From contig NZ_MINN01000074.1 in NCBI RefSeq assembly GCF_001877785.1, forward strand, positions 372,001-436,000: 64,000 nt of DNA, in the 5' to 3' direction. A program made the position numbers and the translations under genes. The notes under the pieces are model-generated. The model was not told where the DNA came from. It was given only the letters and a program-made list of their open reading frames with translations, and ran no database searches. The DNA comes from Rossellomorea aquimaris. Its GTDB lineage: Bacteria; Bacillota; Bacilli; Bacillales; Bacillaceae_B. Each line of letters opens with the position of its first letter. The first letter of the stretch is position 1. Shown here piece after piece: positions 53,109 through 62,029 of the stretch.

Positions 53109-53747
53109 TTATTGCTTCACTCTCTCAATAAAATCATCTAGCTTGTCTAAATCCTTTAATTTACCATTGCATTCCATACTATCCCGGCATATATAGTTCC
53201 CTTTTTTAACAAATGTGCCGTGAGAAGATTTCTTGGATTGTGATACAAATAAGCCAACTTCTGAAAACGAATGGCAAATTGTACAAAGCCCTTTTATACT
53301 GCTGTTTTTAAATGTCCCCTTAAGCCCTATAAGCCTTCCGTCAACCTCAGCTACGATGTACTTGCTTTCCTGTCCGAAGTCATTCCATCCAAGATATGAT
53401 ATAGCTTTGAAATCGAATTCTTTCAGGTCGGGGATCCTTAGCTTCTTCACTTTGGGAAACATCTTTTTCAATGCCGTTTCATTTACAGTCTGAAAAGGTA
53501 TTACATACTCTCTCAATGCTTCCAGGAAGTCTTCTGCATGATCTGAATCCTTGATATCTGTTATTTTCTCAATCATATCCTGCTCTTGAGTTCCCAGCTC
53601 TTCGAACAAATCCATGACTTTATCTCTTACAAGTGCTCTTAAGGCTTGCAGCACCCCGGGATCATTTACAGTTGCATAGCCGTTTATCAATACCTGAGTC
53701 TGGTAACTGATGAAATTATATTGATCGTTTCGAATGAATGCATCCAT
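53109..53747 (-). CDS. FusB/FusC-family EF-G binding protein
   Basis: The 212-residue protein has the helical N-terminal domain of FusB proteins and the C-terminal treble-clef zinc finger with C155-x2-C158-H159 in GLCTICHSF and C187/C193 in NYICRDSMECN. FusB proteins bind elongation factor G and free it from the ribosome when fusidic acid has trapped it, giving resistance. Here it may be a chromosomal homologue with a housekeeping role or low-level resistance. AGGAGCGATAAAG precedes the ATG. Confidence 0.87.
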   Translation of the reverse strand: MDAFIRNDQYNFISYQTQVLINGYATVNDPGVLQALRALVRDKVMDLFEELGTQEQDMIEKITDIKDSDHAEDFLEALREYVIPFQTVNETALKKMFPKVKKLRIPDLKEFDFKAISYLGWNDFGQESKYIVAEVDGRLIGLKGTFKNSSIKGLCTICHSFSEVGLFVSQSKKSSHGTFVKKGNYICRDSMECNGKLKDLDKLDDFIERVKQ

Positions 53748-53873
53748 CTTTATCGCTCCTATATTTAATGCTCTAGTGATTTACTTCAATTCCACACTAA
53801 TACATCCATGGATAAAAATAAATATATATAATGACTCAGAATTAAACAATACATACCGTCTGCCTATTGAATG

Positions 53874-53906
53874 AAAAAACCGGGAGCATGCAGCTTCCCG
53901 GTGAAG
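53874..53906 (-). terminator. terminator of the CD3324-like gene
   Basis: AACCGGGA pairs with TCCCGGT over a GCATGCAGC-type loop. On the minus strand TTTTTTC follows. Confidence 0.75.
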
Positions 53907-53914
53907 TGAATGGG

Positions 53915-54178
53915 TTATTTCCGATAAACGATTTTCTTGATTGTTTCACAAGACAAATGATGCTCCAATGCCAGTTGATCGATCTTTTCTCCGTTTTTGA
54001 ATGCATGCTGAATTCGTGCATTCCGTTCATCAATCAACGCTCTCGCACCTGATTGACTTCCCCACTTTTTATAGGTATTTCTGGGTTTAGGGATATATAT
54101 CGTCTCTCCCTGGACATAATTTTGAATTTCCTTTAATAATTTTTCCGGCAGTAAACCGTCTGCGTTCACATATTTCAA
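53915..54178 (-). CDS. small helix-turn-helix protein, CD3324/Mor-like
   Basis: The protein is about 87 residues: KYVNADGLLPEKLLKEIQNY, VQGETIYIPKPR, YKKWGSQSGARALIDERNARI and LALEHHLSCETIKKIVY. It resembles the CD3324 family of small DNA-binding-like proteins of Firmicutes, related to Mor transcription activators. TTG 54176-54178 has AAGGGG nine bases upstream. The same frame stays open 46 codons further upstream into hydrophobic sequence, see the entry at 54179-54350. DNA target unknown. Confidence 0.75.
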   Translation of the reverse strand: MKYVNADGLLPEKLLKEIQNYVQGETIYIPKPRNTYKKWGSQSGARALIDERNARIQHAFKNGEKIDQLALEHHLSCETIKKIVYRK

Positions 54179-54350
54179 CGAGCTCATCCCCTTATTATCA
54201 ATAAAAAGTAAATAAGGTACAAAGCCCATCATTGGAAATACACGAAACATGTACGGGCGATCAGATTGTTGTCCACCCCATGCAAAGTATCGCCATTCCA
54301 GTAACAGGCTTTGCATGAGACGCTCCGGACTCTGGTAATATCATTACCAT
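54179..54350 (-). other. possible frameshifted or fused small membrane gene
   Basis: ATG 54348-54350 after AGGAGGTGGTAAC opens 29 codons, ending at 54261. The frame that continues (54179-54316) codes for a hydrophobic segment FRVFPMMGFVPYLLFID and runs in frame into the CD3324-like gene. The two pieces could be one two-span membrane protein with a frameshift near 54270. No homologue can be named. Confidence 0.35.
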
Positions 54351-54466
54351 GTTACCACCTCCTGCTTCGTTTTCTGATATTTATTATAAACGAATTCAGA
54401 AAAAACTGTTACCCCGAATTCTATTAAGTGGTATAATTTTCTAAATTTCAAAAAGGGGTGAAAACT

Positions 54467-55024
54467 TTGTTTTCATTTAAAGTGAATGAAGATATTTCAT
54501 TGGAATTATTCCAGCAGCATCATAAAGAGGAATTATATGAATTGATTGATAGCAACAGGGCTCATTTGCGTGCGCGGCTCCAATGGGTGGACAAGCGTCA
54601 ATCCCCTGATGATTTAACACCGATCATCCCAATCTGGATCCGCAATTATGCCGATAATAATGGGTTTGATGCGGGAATTCGTTATCGAGGGGAATTAGTT
54701 GGGATGGTCGGCCTTCATTATATTGATTGGAAGACGAAATCAACAAGTATCGGTTACTTTTTATCAGAACAGGCACAAGGAAAAGGAATTGTTACCACCA
54801 CGATTAAGGCACTATTAAACTATATTTTTTCTGAATTAAAGCTGAATCGCGTTGAGATTCAGTGTGCTGTTACAAATTCCAAAAGCTTTCAAATCCCTGA
54901 GAGGCTGGGTTTTAAAAAGGAAGGAATTACGCGGGATGGACAGTGGCTGCATGATCACTATGAAGATATTGTTACTTACAGCATGCTGGCAAAAGAATGG
55001 ACTAAGGAACAGTCTCATACATAA
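54467..55024 (+). CDS. RimJ/RimL-type GNAT acetyltransferase (YdaF-like)
   Basis: The 185-residue protein is a paralogue of the gene at 1001-1549: FKVNEDISLELFQQHH, a central IGYFLSEQAQGKGIVTTTIK (acetyl-CoA loop QGKGIV) and RVEIQCAVTNSKSFQIPERL with DHYEDIVTYSMLAKEW at the end. TTG 54467 has AAGGGG eight bases upstream and aligns with the start of the paralogue; a GTG three codons earlier is less likely. Substrate unknown, possibly a protein N-terminus. Confidence 0.88.
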   Translation: MFSFKVNEDISLELFQQHHKEELYELIDSNRAHLRARLQWVDKRQSPDDLTPIIPIWIRNYADNNGFDAGIRYRGELVGMVGLHYIDWKTKSTSIGYFLSEQAQGKGIVTTTIKALLNYIFSELKLNRVEIQCAVTNSKSFQIPERLGFKKEGITRDGQWLHDHYEDIVTYSMLAKEWTKEQSHT

Positions 55025-55112
55025 GCCAGTCGTATTAGGCATAAGCTGCTAACAGTGCTTTCATAAAGGTGCTGCTGCAGTAAATATTACAATGATAGCA
55101 GTCTGATATATT

Positions 55113-55679
55113 TTACCTAACCTTCCCATAAATGCAGGTATCAGTGACCCGGGTCCCGTCCCTGGACAAATCATCGTTCCTTAAGATTCCTTCTAACTCA
55201 TACCCAAGCTGTTCTGGAATTTTTCTGCTTCTGAGGTTGTCACTTTCACAGCGAATTTCAACCCTTCTGCCGTCAAGTTCATTTATTGCAAGCTCAGTCA
55301 GTCTTCCAACTGCTTCTCCCATATATCCTTTGCCGGTCATTCTGGTATCGATCCAGTATCCGATTTCAAACTTAGGTATATTCCAATCAATATTGTGAAA
55401 TCCTGTCGATCCAATGAAACGGTTGGTCTCTTTACAAAATATCAGGTACCTGAGAGCTTTACGGGTTATGAATTTCGCATGCGCTTCCCTCGTATTAGCT
55501 TCTGTTTCATCAACATCAGGCAGGACCTGAGCGAAACCAAGCCACGGTTTTAGTTCTGCATGCGACGCTTTGATCGCTGCATTCACTGCCTTCCCGTCAC
55601 CCGGCATCGGCATTCTTAAGATCAGCCTCTCTGTCTCGATGATATCTGGTACTTCCTTTAATATGTGATCCACACTCAT
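55113..55679 (-). CDS. RimJ/RimL-type GNAT acetyltransferase
   Basis: The 188-residue protein has IIETERLILRMPMPGDGKAV at the start, FEIGYWIDTRMTGKGYMGEA (acetyl-CoA loop GKGYMGE) and RRVEIRCESDNLRSRKIPEQ near the end. It is related to the genes at 1001 and 54467. Its ATG overlaps by one base (TGATG) the stop of the upstream 39-aa peptide, so translation is probably coupled. Confidence 0.9.
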   Translation of the reverse strand: MSVDHILKEVPDIIETERLILRMPMPGDGKAVNAAIKASHAELKPWLGFAQVLPDVDETEANTREAHAKFITRKALRYLIFCKETNRFIGSTGFHNIDWNIPKFEIGYWIDTRMTGKGYMGEAVGRLTELAINELDGRRVEIRCESDNLRSRKIPEQLGYELEGILRNDDLSRDGTRVTDTCIYGKVR

Positions 55680-55798
55680 CAACCCTCTTCTCCGCTATCA
55701 TATTTATTTACTTTTTCAAGTTTGTAAAGTATGTATGCAAAATAACTCCCGCATACAATCATCAGAACCGCTAATGAATTTATAAATATAAAATCCAT
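55679..55798 (-). CDS. 39-aa single-span membrane peptide
   Basis: The peptide is MDFIFINSLAVLMIVCGSYF, with one span, and a charged tail ending KYDSGEEG. The stop TGA shares its A with the ATG of the GNAT gene. The ribosome binding site is weak (GGGAAATACGTG). It is the second of two tiny membrane peptides lying in a row before the GNAT gene. Function unknown. Confidence 0.5.
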   Translation of the reverse strand: MDFIFINSLAVLMIVCGSYFAYILYKLEKVNKYDSGEEG

Positions 55799-55816
55799 CA
55801 CGTATTTCCCGGCTGA

Positions 55817-55954
55817 TTAACTGCCTGCCATTGCTGTCTGGCAGGCTGCCTTACCGATCATAGGCATCATGATATTAACGATACCTGTAATAAACAAAAC
55901 AGAAACACTCAGAATGACACTCAGACAAGCAAAGAAAAACAGAATATTTTCCAT
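55817..55954 (-). CDS. 45-aa membrane peptide
   Basis: The peptide has one long hydrophobic span (ILFFFACLSVILSVSVLFIT) and a short tail with two cysteines (C10 in the span, C38 in the tail). AAGGAGG is 12 bases before the ATG; a GTG closer to it gives only 13 codons. It stands between the 114-aa protein and the 39-aa peptide on the same strand. No family recognised. Confidence 0.55.
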   Translation of the reverse strand: MENILFFFACLSVILSVSVLFITGIVNIMMPMIGKAACQTAMAGS

Positions 55955-55981
55955 CTGGCCACTATGCCTCCTTTTCTCTTT

Positions 55982-56326
55982 TCACCTGCAGAAGTTAATT
56001 TCTTTTTTCTCCCGCACAGTGCCGCTGTTTTTATTAATGACAATTTCATAGCCCTCACACTTGGAGGAATCTCTTTCGTCGACTAATTCAACGCTGATTT
56101 CCTCTCTCATTATATGAACGTCTTTCATCTCATAAGGTGTAGATTCAAGCTTAGAAAAGGGTTTCCACCAACCCGCCAAATACCTTTGGGATATCTCGAC
56201 AGCAAGCGTTCTGTTTACCGGTAAATCAGATTGTTCGATATGTAATGTCCGGGCGTCGTTCACGAGGAAAATGCCGATCATGATCAGTATACCGACCCCG
56301 GGGAGTATCAATAATTTCAAATTCAC
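55982..56326 (-). CDS. small anchored or secreted hypothetical protein
   Basis: The 114-residue protein has an N-terminal hydrophobic segment (LLILPGVGILIMIGIFLV) and a mixed alpha/beta extracytoplasmic domain with VNRTLAVEISQRYLAGWWKP and GYEIVINKNSGTVREKKE. Cys residues near the end (C89 and C113) may form a disulfide. GTG start with AAAGGTG five bases upstream. It heads the run of tiny membrane peptides and the GNAT gene. I do not recognise the family. Confidence 0.65.
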   Translation of the reverse strand: MNLKLLILPGVGILIMIGIFLVNDARTLHIEQSDLPVNRTLAVEISQRYLAGWWKPFSKLESTPYEMKDVHIMREEISVELVDERDSSKCEGYEIVINKNSGTVREKKEINFCR

Positions 56327-56365
56327 TTTTTCACCTTTCCTCCCTCATCATCCAGTTGGATCACA

Positions 56366-57049
56366 TCACTCTTTCCATTCAATTACTTTACCTATATTCA
56401 CTTCCAAAATCCCATTTTCGTCAGAAGTAATAGCAGGTTTATTGCCAATCACAGTCAGGCAGTTTCCTGCTACAGCTAATCCAGTTTCTTCTGATAGAGC
56501 AATTACAGGCTTTTTCCATTTTATTGTAAGCGATTTGATGAATTCTTCCTGACCTTTTTCGTCGTGACACAGGATGGCATAACCACCAATGCACCCGAGC
56601 CCCGAATAATCCGTCAAACCTGTAGTGTTATCATCACTGAGTGCACAGGTTTCAAGATGGCTGCCAAGAATGATCGCTCCTGCACTGCCTCCATATACGA
56701 TGCCCCCCTCCGCAATATAAAGTTCCAGCATCTCTAAAAAAGGTGTATCTTTCAACTTTCCCCAAAGGTGAAAGGTGTTTCCTCCTCCAATATAAACTGC
56801 TGAGAAAACATTTAAATCATCTATTCTCTTATCATCTAAATCAGTCCACATCTCAATACAGGAAACACCGAGTGGGTGAAATACCTCAGTGAACCATTCA
56901 TAGCATTCTCTATAATTTTCAGCAGGCGGATCCATAGCGACAGGAATGTATAAAAGCGGCAGATCGGGACTCAGCATAGAAACGAAATACTCATCTATGA
57001 TTCTGGTCTGCTTTTCATCCCCTCCGCCTGATAGTATCAATTTCTTCAA
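56366..57049 (-). CDS. peptidase E (family S51)
   Basis: The 227-residue protein belongs to the S51 dipeptidase E family: LILSGGGDEKQTRIIDEYF, AVYIGGGNTFHLWGKLKDT, IVYGGSAGAIILG with the nucleophilic Ser at about 122, and a downstream His region. Peptidase E removes N-terminal Asp-containing dipeptides; this is a Bacillus-type relative. TTG 57047-57049 is the start, with AAGGGGG seven bases upstream. Single gene. Confidence 0.9.
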   Translation of the reverse strand: MKKLILSGGGDEKQTRIIDEYFVSMLSPDLPLLYIPVAMDPPAENYRECYEWFTEVFHPLGVSCIEMWTDLDDKRIDDLNVFSAVYIGGGNTFHLWGKLKDTPFLEMLELYIAEGGIVYGGSAGAIILGSHLETCALSDDNTTGLTDYSGLGCIGGYAILCHDEKGQEEFIKSLTIKWKKPVIALSEETGLAVAGNCLTVIGNKPAITSDENGILEVNIGKVIEWKE

Positions 57050-57478
57050 TTTCTTTCCCCCTTCCTACATTGTCATTCTACCATTTAACTGTAAAAAATC
57101 TCCATGCTATCCTCCAAAAGAAACTCTTTTAAGAAAAAGTTTAGATTCAAGGTTGAGAAAAGACATGACCGATTTCCTAGATATAATAACGCTAAAACAG
57201 AAGATTTGAGGAAATTTTTCTTGAAATACCGGATAAATTTTCTTTTTACCAATTTATTTTACATTAATATCCAAATGTATCCACTATTCGGGTATTCTGT
57301 ATTTTCAGATAGTTTGCTAGAATCCTATTTAGCGAGATGCAATACATAACATACAAGATCTGTCTTCAAAAACATCTCCATATCTATCGAAAGGAGGACC
57401 CGGTAAGGAAACGAAAGAAAACTATTTGTCGTTACGGAATTGTCTCACTCTAAAAAAAGAAAATGGAGGAATACGTAC
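57050..57478. other. 430-bp intergenic region upstream of subtilisin
   Basis: It carries the divergent promoters of peptidase E and the protease. A TGCTAGAAT extended -10-like sequence near 57316-57324 is a possible protease promoter, without a convincing -35. Short forward frames here lack ribosome binding sites. Nothing else seen. Confidence 0.4.
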
Positions 57479-58693
57479 ATGAAATTCAAAAAGATTGCTG
57501 CATTATCATTAGCTGCATCCCTCGCCATCTTCCCTAGTTTCGGAGGAAGTGCATTTGCGAAGGATTCTACCTCTTTGGATCTCGCTTCAAAAAATACCAC
57601 AGTAAATAAAAGCCTTGATAAAAGCGAATATGTTAAGGGTGAAGTAATAGTAAAATTTAAGGATTCTGCATCAAAATCAGCCAAAGACAATGTACTTGAA
57701 AGTATGAAAGCCTCTGAGGTTGAGGACAAAGATGCAGTTGAATCACCTTTTAAAGTTCTTAAGGTGGGCAATGTAGAGGCAGTTGTCAAAGCTCTTAATA
57801 ATAATCCGAACGTGGAATATGCCGAGCCGAACTACAAATTGGCTGCAACATGGACACCAAATGACACCTATTACCAAGGCTATCAATACGGACCTCAAAA
57901 TACTTACACCAATTATGCATGGGATTATACCCGCGGCAGCAGCGGTCAGGAAATTGCAGTTCTTGATACTGGTGTTGATTACAATCACCCTGACCTCGAT
58001 GGAAAAACAATACGCGGATATGATTTCGTTGATAACGATTATTACCCTATGGACTTAAATGGACATGGAACTCACGTGGCAGGTACTGCTGCTGCAGAAA
58101 CAAATAATGGAACTGGTGTCGCGGGCATGGCGCCAAATACTAAAATCCTCGCAGTTCGTGTACTCGATGCAAATGGAAGCGGTTCTTTAGCGGACATAGC
58201 TGATGGTATCCGTTACGCTGCAGACCAGGGCGCAGAAGTCATCAATATGTCATTAGGCTGCGACTGTTCAACTCCGACTTTAGAAAGCGCAGTCAATTAT
58301 GCTTGGAATAAAGGAAGTGTCATTGTGGCTGCTGCAGGGAATGATGGAATCTCAACTACATTCGAACCGGCATCCTATGCTAATGTCATCGCCGTTGGTG
58401 CTGTTGACAGCTACGATCGTAAAGCTTCTTTCTCTAATTATGGTACTTGGGTGGATGTAACTGCACCAGGTGTAGACATTGCTTCAACCGTACCTAATAA
58501 CGGATACTCCTACATGTCCGGTACATCAATGGCTTCCCCGCACGTCGCCGGTCTTGCAGGATTGCTGGCATCTCAGGGACGCAGCAACGTCCAAATCCGT
58601 CAGGCAATCGAGCAGACTGCCGATCCGATCAGCGGTACAGGGTCTTACTTTGAACATGGACGCATCAACTCTTATGACGCTGTAAGATATTAA
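57479..58693 (+). CDS. extracellular subtilisin-like serine protease (thermitase type)
   Basis: The 404-residue precursor has a Sec signal peptide ([15 protein letters not shown], cut near AFA), an I9-type propeptide ([28 protein letters not shown]), and an S8 protease domain with Asp163 ([13 protein letters not shown]), His196 ([10 protein letters not shown]) and the catalytic Ser near 350 ([11 protein letters not shown]). It resembles thermitase/Ak.1 proteases. ATG 57479 has GGAGG at nine bases; an ATG 13 codons earlier lacks a site. Released enzyme would degrade extracellular protein. Confidence 0.95.
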   Translation: MKFKKIAALSLAASLAIFPSFGGSAFAKDSTSLDLASKNTTVNKSLDKSEYVKGEVIVKFKDSASKSAKDNVLESMKASEVEDKDAVESPFKVLKVGNVEAVVKALNNNPNVEYAEPNYKLAATWTPNDTYYQGYQYGPQNTYTNYAWDYTRGSSGQEIAVLDTGVDYNHPDLDGKTIRGYDFVDNDYYPMDLNGHGTHVAGTAAAETNNGTGVAGMAPNTKILAVRVLDANGSGSLADIADGIRYAADQGAEVINMSLGCDCSTPTLESAVNYAWNKGSVIVAAAGNDGISTTFEPASYANVIAVGAVDSYDRKASFSNYGTWVDVTAPGVDIASTVPNNGYSYMSGTSMASPHVAGLAGLLASQGRSNVQIRQAIEQTADPISGTGSYFEHGRINSYDAVRY

Positions 58694-58713
58694 TCTATCA
58701 ACAAGCCCCCTCT

Positions 58714-58869
58714 GACATTTATTACCTCATGAATACTGTGTATCTTACTTCTTCATCTACTTTCAGTCAGGCGAAGGCGGCAGCTGTACAGGCGGCATTG
58801 GACCTTTATGGAAGCGGTTCAGCAGAGGTGAATGCTGTGAAGCTTTCCTTTGATGCAGTCGGTATCTAT
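58714..58869 (+). pseudogene. orphan C-terminal tail of an M4 metalloprotease (bacillolysin)
   Basis: Starting about 20 bases after the subtilisin stop, the sequence reads [20 protein letters not shown] then [20 protein letters not shown] and VGIY, the last 50 residues of thermolysin-like proteases, which end AVGVN or similar. There is no start codon or ribosome binding site for it and no stop at the natural end. The rest of the enzyme, including HExxH, is absent. It is a fossil of a larger gene. Confidence 0.75.
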
Positions 58870-58879
58870 AAAACATTTA

Positions 58880-58914
58880 AAAAACCAGCAGAGATTCTTC
58901 TCTGCTGGTTTTCT
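58880..58914 (+). terminator. terminator after the M4 remnant
   Basis: AAAACCAGCAGAG pairs perfectly with CTCTGCTGGTTTT over ATTCTT. It is positioned just past the M4 tail and close to the end of the convergent SulP gene. Confidence 0.85.
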
Positions 58915-58918
58915 GTTA

Positions 58919-60400
58919 TTAATGATTTACAACCTTATCAAGACCACCCGGCTTATTATGAACTGCCAGTTTATCCATCAATTTATTACTTTCTGAATTA
59001 AGCCCTGCCAAGTTGACCTTAACACCATTCTGGTGGTATTTCAACACGATTTTATCAATTGCACCTACGGCTGAATCATCCCATAAATGTGCATTTGTCA
59101 GATCCAAAGTAACTTCCTTCACATCTTCAGTAAAATCGAAGCTTTCAACAAAATCTGTAACGGACGCAAAGAATAGTTGTCCTGACACCCGGTATACTTT
59201 CTTATGGGTTTGTTCAGATGCCATAGTCGTAATCTCCACTTTTGAAATCTTAGAAGCAAAGAATATAGCACTTAATATGATTCCTACCAGTACTCCTTTT
59301 GATAAATCATGCGTCAACAGTACTGTAATTACAGTAGCTAGCATAACAATTGTATCGGTAATCGGTGTTTTATGCAGGTTCATAACTGATCCCCAGTCGA
59401 ATGTCCCGATCGATACCATGATCATGACACCTACTAGTGCAGCCATTGGAATCTGAACAAGGAAATCATTCAAAAGCAGGATCAGGATCATCAAGAATGT
59501 CCCTGCAACAAAAGCAGATAGTCTGCCCCTGCCGCCGGATTTAACATTGATGACTGATTGTCCAATCATTGCACATCCTGCCATTCCGCCGAAAAAACCT
59601 GAAACGATGTTAGCCATACCCTGTCCCTTCGCTTCTTTATTCTTATCACTTGCAGTGTCTGTCATGTCATCGACAATCGAAGCAGTCAGTAATGACTCGA
59701 CCAATCCGACAATCGCAATCGATAAAGAATACGGGAAAATTATTTGCAGCGTCTCAAAGGTAAATGGAATATCAGGGATTAAGAATACTGGCAATGTTTG
59801 CGTCAATTCACCCATATCTCCGACTGTTCTTACCCCTGTGCCAGCCAAGACAGAAAAAATTGTAACAGCGATGATTGCTACAAGCGGTGAAGGTACTGCT
59901 TTCGTAAAACGCGGCAGTATATAAATAATGGCCAGAGCAGCAGCCACCATAGCGTACATAATCCATTCTTCTCCTGCAAAATGCGGTAATTGAGCTGTAA
60001 AAATCAAGATGGCCAGTGCATTGACGAAGCCAATCATGACTGAACGTGGAACAAATTTCATTAAACGCCCTAATTTAAGGACCCCCATGAGAATTTGAAT
60101 CACCCCTGTCAGGATAGTAGCAGCAAGCAAATATTTCAACCCATGCTCAGCCACCAAAGTTGTCATCAATAATGCGGTCGCTCCTGTCGCTGCAGAAATC
60201 ATCCCTGGACGTCCACCTACAAACGCAATGACAACTGCAATACAGAATGAGGCATACAGTCCGACCATTGGATCGACACCGGCGATGATCGAAAATGCAA
60301 TTGCTTCAGGGATCAATGCCATCGCTACGACCATCCCTGCCAGGACGTCTCCGCGGATGTTTCCAAACCACTCATATTTAATTTTTGAAGATAAATTCAT
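58919..60400 (-). CDS. SulP-family anion transporter with STAS domain
   Basis: The 493-residue protein has about ten or more spans beginning [20 protein letters not shown], the SulP sequence [17 protein letters not shown], and the family [17 protein letters not shown] segment. A C-terminal STAS domain follows ([20 protein letters not shown]). SulP proteins transport sulfate, bicarbonate or other anions, usually with H+ or Na+. The substrate is not set; small Bacillus SulP proteins of this type often carry bicarbonate or sulfate. AAGGGGTGCATT precedes the ATG. Confidence 0.92.
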   Translation of the reverse strand: MNLSSKIKYEWFGNIRGDVLAGMVVAMALIPEAIAFSIIAGVDPMVGLYASFCIAVVIAFVGGRPGMISAATGATALLMTTLVAEHGLKYLLAATILTGVIQILMGVLKLGRLMKFVPRSVMIGFVNALAILIFTAQLPHFAGEEWIMYAMVAAALAIIYILPRFTKAVPSPLVAIIAVTIFSVLAGTGVRTVGDMGELTQTLPVFLIPDIPFTFETLQIIFPYSLSIAIVGLVESLLTASIVDDMTDTASDKNKEAKGQGMANIVSGFFGGMAGCAMIGQSVINVKSGGRGRLSAFVAGTFLMILILLLNDFLVQIPMAALVGVMIMVSIGTFDWGSVMNLHKTPITDTIVMLATVITVLLTHDLSKGVLVGIILSAIFFASKISKVEITTMASEQTHKKVYRVSGQLFFASVTDFVESFDFTEDVKEVTLDLTNAHLWDDSAVGAIDKIVLKYHQNGVKVNLAGLNSESNKLMDKLAVHNKPGGLDKVVNH

Positions 60401-60663
60401 AATGCACCCCTTTTGTTTTTTTTGTCGTGACTTTCAACTCTCATGAAAGTCGGGCCGTTTTACACAAAGGACATTATATAATGGAAGAAGTTTTTTGTGA
60501 ACTCAGCATGAAAGCGCAAACATATTTAATTATCTTCTGATTGTTACATTTTTCTTCATTTAACTCTAAAACTTAAAAAATATATAATTTGTACATTTTT
60601 TTCACTGAAAAAAGTGTAAAATAGATTATATTCAGAAGGTTCAACCGGTTAGGGGGCGTTTCT
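60401..60663. other. intergenic region between SulP and USP genes
   Basis: An AT-rich divergent promoter region. TTGTAC-like and TAAAAT-like elements are present near 60590-60620 but their spacing is not convincing. No operator seen. Confidence 0.4.
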
Positions 60664-61080
60664 ATGTTTAAAAAGTTATTGCTCGCTACAGATGGATCCG
60701 AGCATTCTATCAGAGCAGCTGAAAAAGCAATATCCTTAGCTTCACTGCAGAACGGGACAGAACTCACGATTGTGTATGTGATTGACCCGAAGCAATCAAA
60801 AGATGATGTACTAAAACATTGGGGAACGGACGCCTCAGATAAAAGGAAATATAAGCTGCAATTAATTGAACAGAAAGCCAAACATGCGGAAGTTAAGTTC
60901 GAAACCATCATTCTTCAAGGCGAACCCGGTCCCGCAATTGTTGAATTTGCAAATGGGCAGCATTTTGATGCTTTGGTAATCGGCAGCCGAGGTTTGAATA
61001 CATTCCAGGAGATGGTCCTTGGCAGTGTAAGCCACAAAGTCGCCAAAAGAGCCAAGTGTCCCGTTATGATTGTAAAATAA
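60664..61080 (+). CDS. universal stress protein (UspA family)
   Basis: The 138-residue protein has the USP fold: FKKLLLATDGSEHSIRAAEK at the N-terminus, LTIVYVIDPK, and the ATP-binding GSRGLNTFQEMVLGSVSHKV near the C-terminus (G-x2-G-x9-G-S pattern). Members bind ATP or nucleotides and appear under stress. AGGGGGCGTTTCT precedes the ATG. It is divergent from the SulP gene. Single gene ending in a terminator. Confidence 0.93.
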   Translation: MFKKLLLATDGSEHSIRAAEKAISLASLQNGTELTIVYVIDPKQSKDDVLKHWGTDASDKRKYKLQLIEQKAKHAEVKFETIILQGEPGPAIVEFANGQHFDALVIGSRGLNTFQEMVLGSVSHKVAKRAKCPVMIVK

Positions 61081-61110
61081 AAAAGCTTGAGACAACCTCA
61101 AGCTTTTTAA
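61079..61110 (+). terminator. terminator of the USP gene
   Basis: AAAAGCTTGAG pairs with CTCAAGCTTTT over ACAAC. T-rich tail. Confidence 0.85.
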
Positions 61111-61141
61111 ACTAGATTATTTAACCAATTCTTTTATGGCT

Positions 61142-61909
61142 TTACTTGTATAAAAATCCGAATATCTGGGGAACTCGCTCTATCCAAGCCAACTCATTAT
61201 GAACTGCACCCTCCACTATTTCAAATCGGCAATCCTGAACCTTTTCCTTTAGTAAGTGATAAATACGCCTGTTTGAATTTATGTATGTAAGATCATTAAT
61301 GCTTTCTGTATTTTCCTTGGTTCCAATATCCAAGTAGAAACGTTCAACTTTTGAAAGATCACTTACTTGTATCAGTTCTTCAATCTCCTTCTGATTGAAC
61401 CAATATGCGGATGAGATAGAAGCCGCCCTTTTAAAAACATGGGGATACACGCAAACTGCGTATGTTGAAATAAGTCCGCCCATCGAAATGCCTGCCATAC
61501 TGGTTTCATCCTGCAATGTCCGATACTTTTCATCAATCATAGGCTTTAATTCATGAACGATAAATTCGATATACTCTTTTCCTTCCCCTCCGATTGACTG
61601 CCGGCCTGCAGAGAACACCTCAGTCATTTCATTGCTTTTCCAGGGGCAACACTCATCTAACCTCATTAATCCTTCATTACAGTCGATTCCGACTACAATC
61701 AGGTCCAATTCATTTTGATCGAGATAATCCCCTATTCTCCAGGACCTCCCATACCCCGCATCTTCATCCTTATAAAGGTTCTGTCCATCATGCATATACA
61801 ATACCTGGTAGCGTCTTGTCACGTCTTCCTCGTATTTATTTGGCAGGTAAATACGTATCTGTCTCGTTCTCGTGAGAGGCGTGATTTTCACTTCGAAATT
61901 CTGGTACAT
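61142..61909 (-). CDS. alpha/beta hydrolase-fold esterase (YbbA/IroE-type)
   Basis: The 255-residue protein has the esterase D/YbbA layout: IRIYLPNKYEEDVTRRYQVL, YMHDGQNLYKDEDAGYGRSW and the nucleophile elbow MAGISMGGLISTY. The catalytic Ser is in GISMGG; the acid and His follow later (EGAVHNELAW). Relatives cleave siderophore esters or small esters. ATG 61907-61909 has AAGGGGG upstream; an earlier ATG lacks a site. No siderophore genes are adjacent, so the substrate is open. Confidence 0.87.
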   Translation of the reverse strand: MYQNFEVKITPLTRTRQIRIYLPNKYEEDVTRRYQVLYMHDGQNLYKDEDAGYGRSWRIGDYLDQNELDLIVVGIDCNEGLMRLDECCPWKSNEMTEVFSAGRQSIGGEGKEYIEFIVHELKPMIDEKYRTLQDETSMAGISMGGLISTYAVCVYPHVFKRAASISSAYWFNQKEIEELIQVSDLSKVERFYLDIGTKENTESINDLTYINSNRRIYHLLKEKVQDCRFEIVEGAVHNELAWIERVPQIFGFLYK

Positions 61910-61992
61910 TCTTTGCCCCCTTTTCAGTGCATTCGAATAGTTTACCATGATAATATTGTGCATGATTATATATTAGTGAAATTATTGATAAT

Positions 61993-62025
61993 AGAAAAGA
62001 GCGGTCAAAAGGCACCGCTCTGCGT
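61993..62025 (-). terminator. terminator of the M14 gene
   Basis: AGAGCGGT pairs with ACCGCTCT over CAAAAGGC-type loop, and on the minus strand TTTTCTATT follows. Confidence 0.75.
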
Positions 62026-62029
62026 TCTT

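Noticed and set aside
57104..57349. Forward frame of 81 codons before subtilisin
   Set aside because: No ribosome binding site, and random-like Lys/Phe-rich composition.
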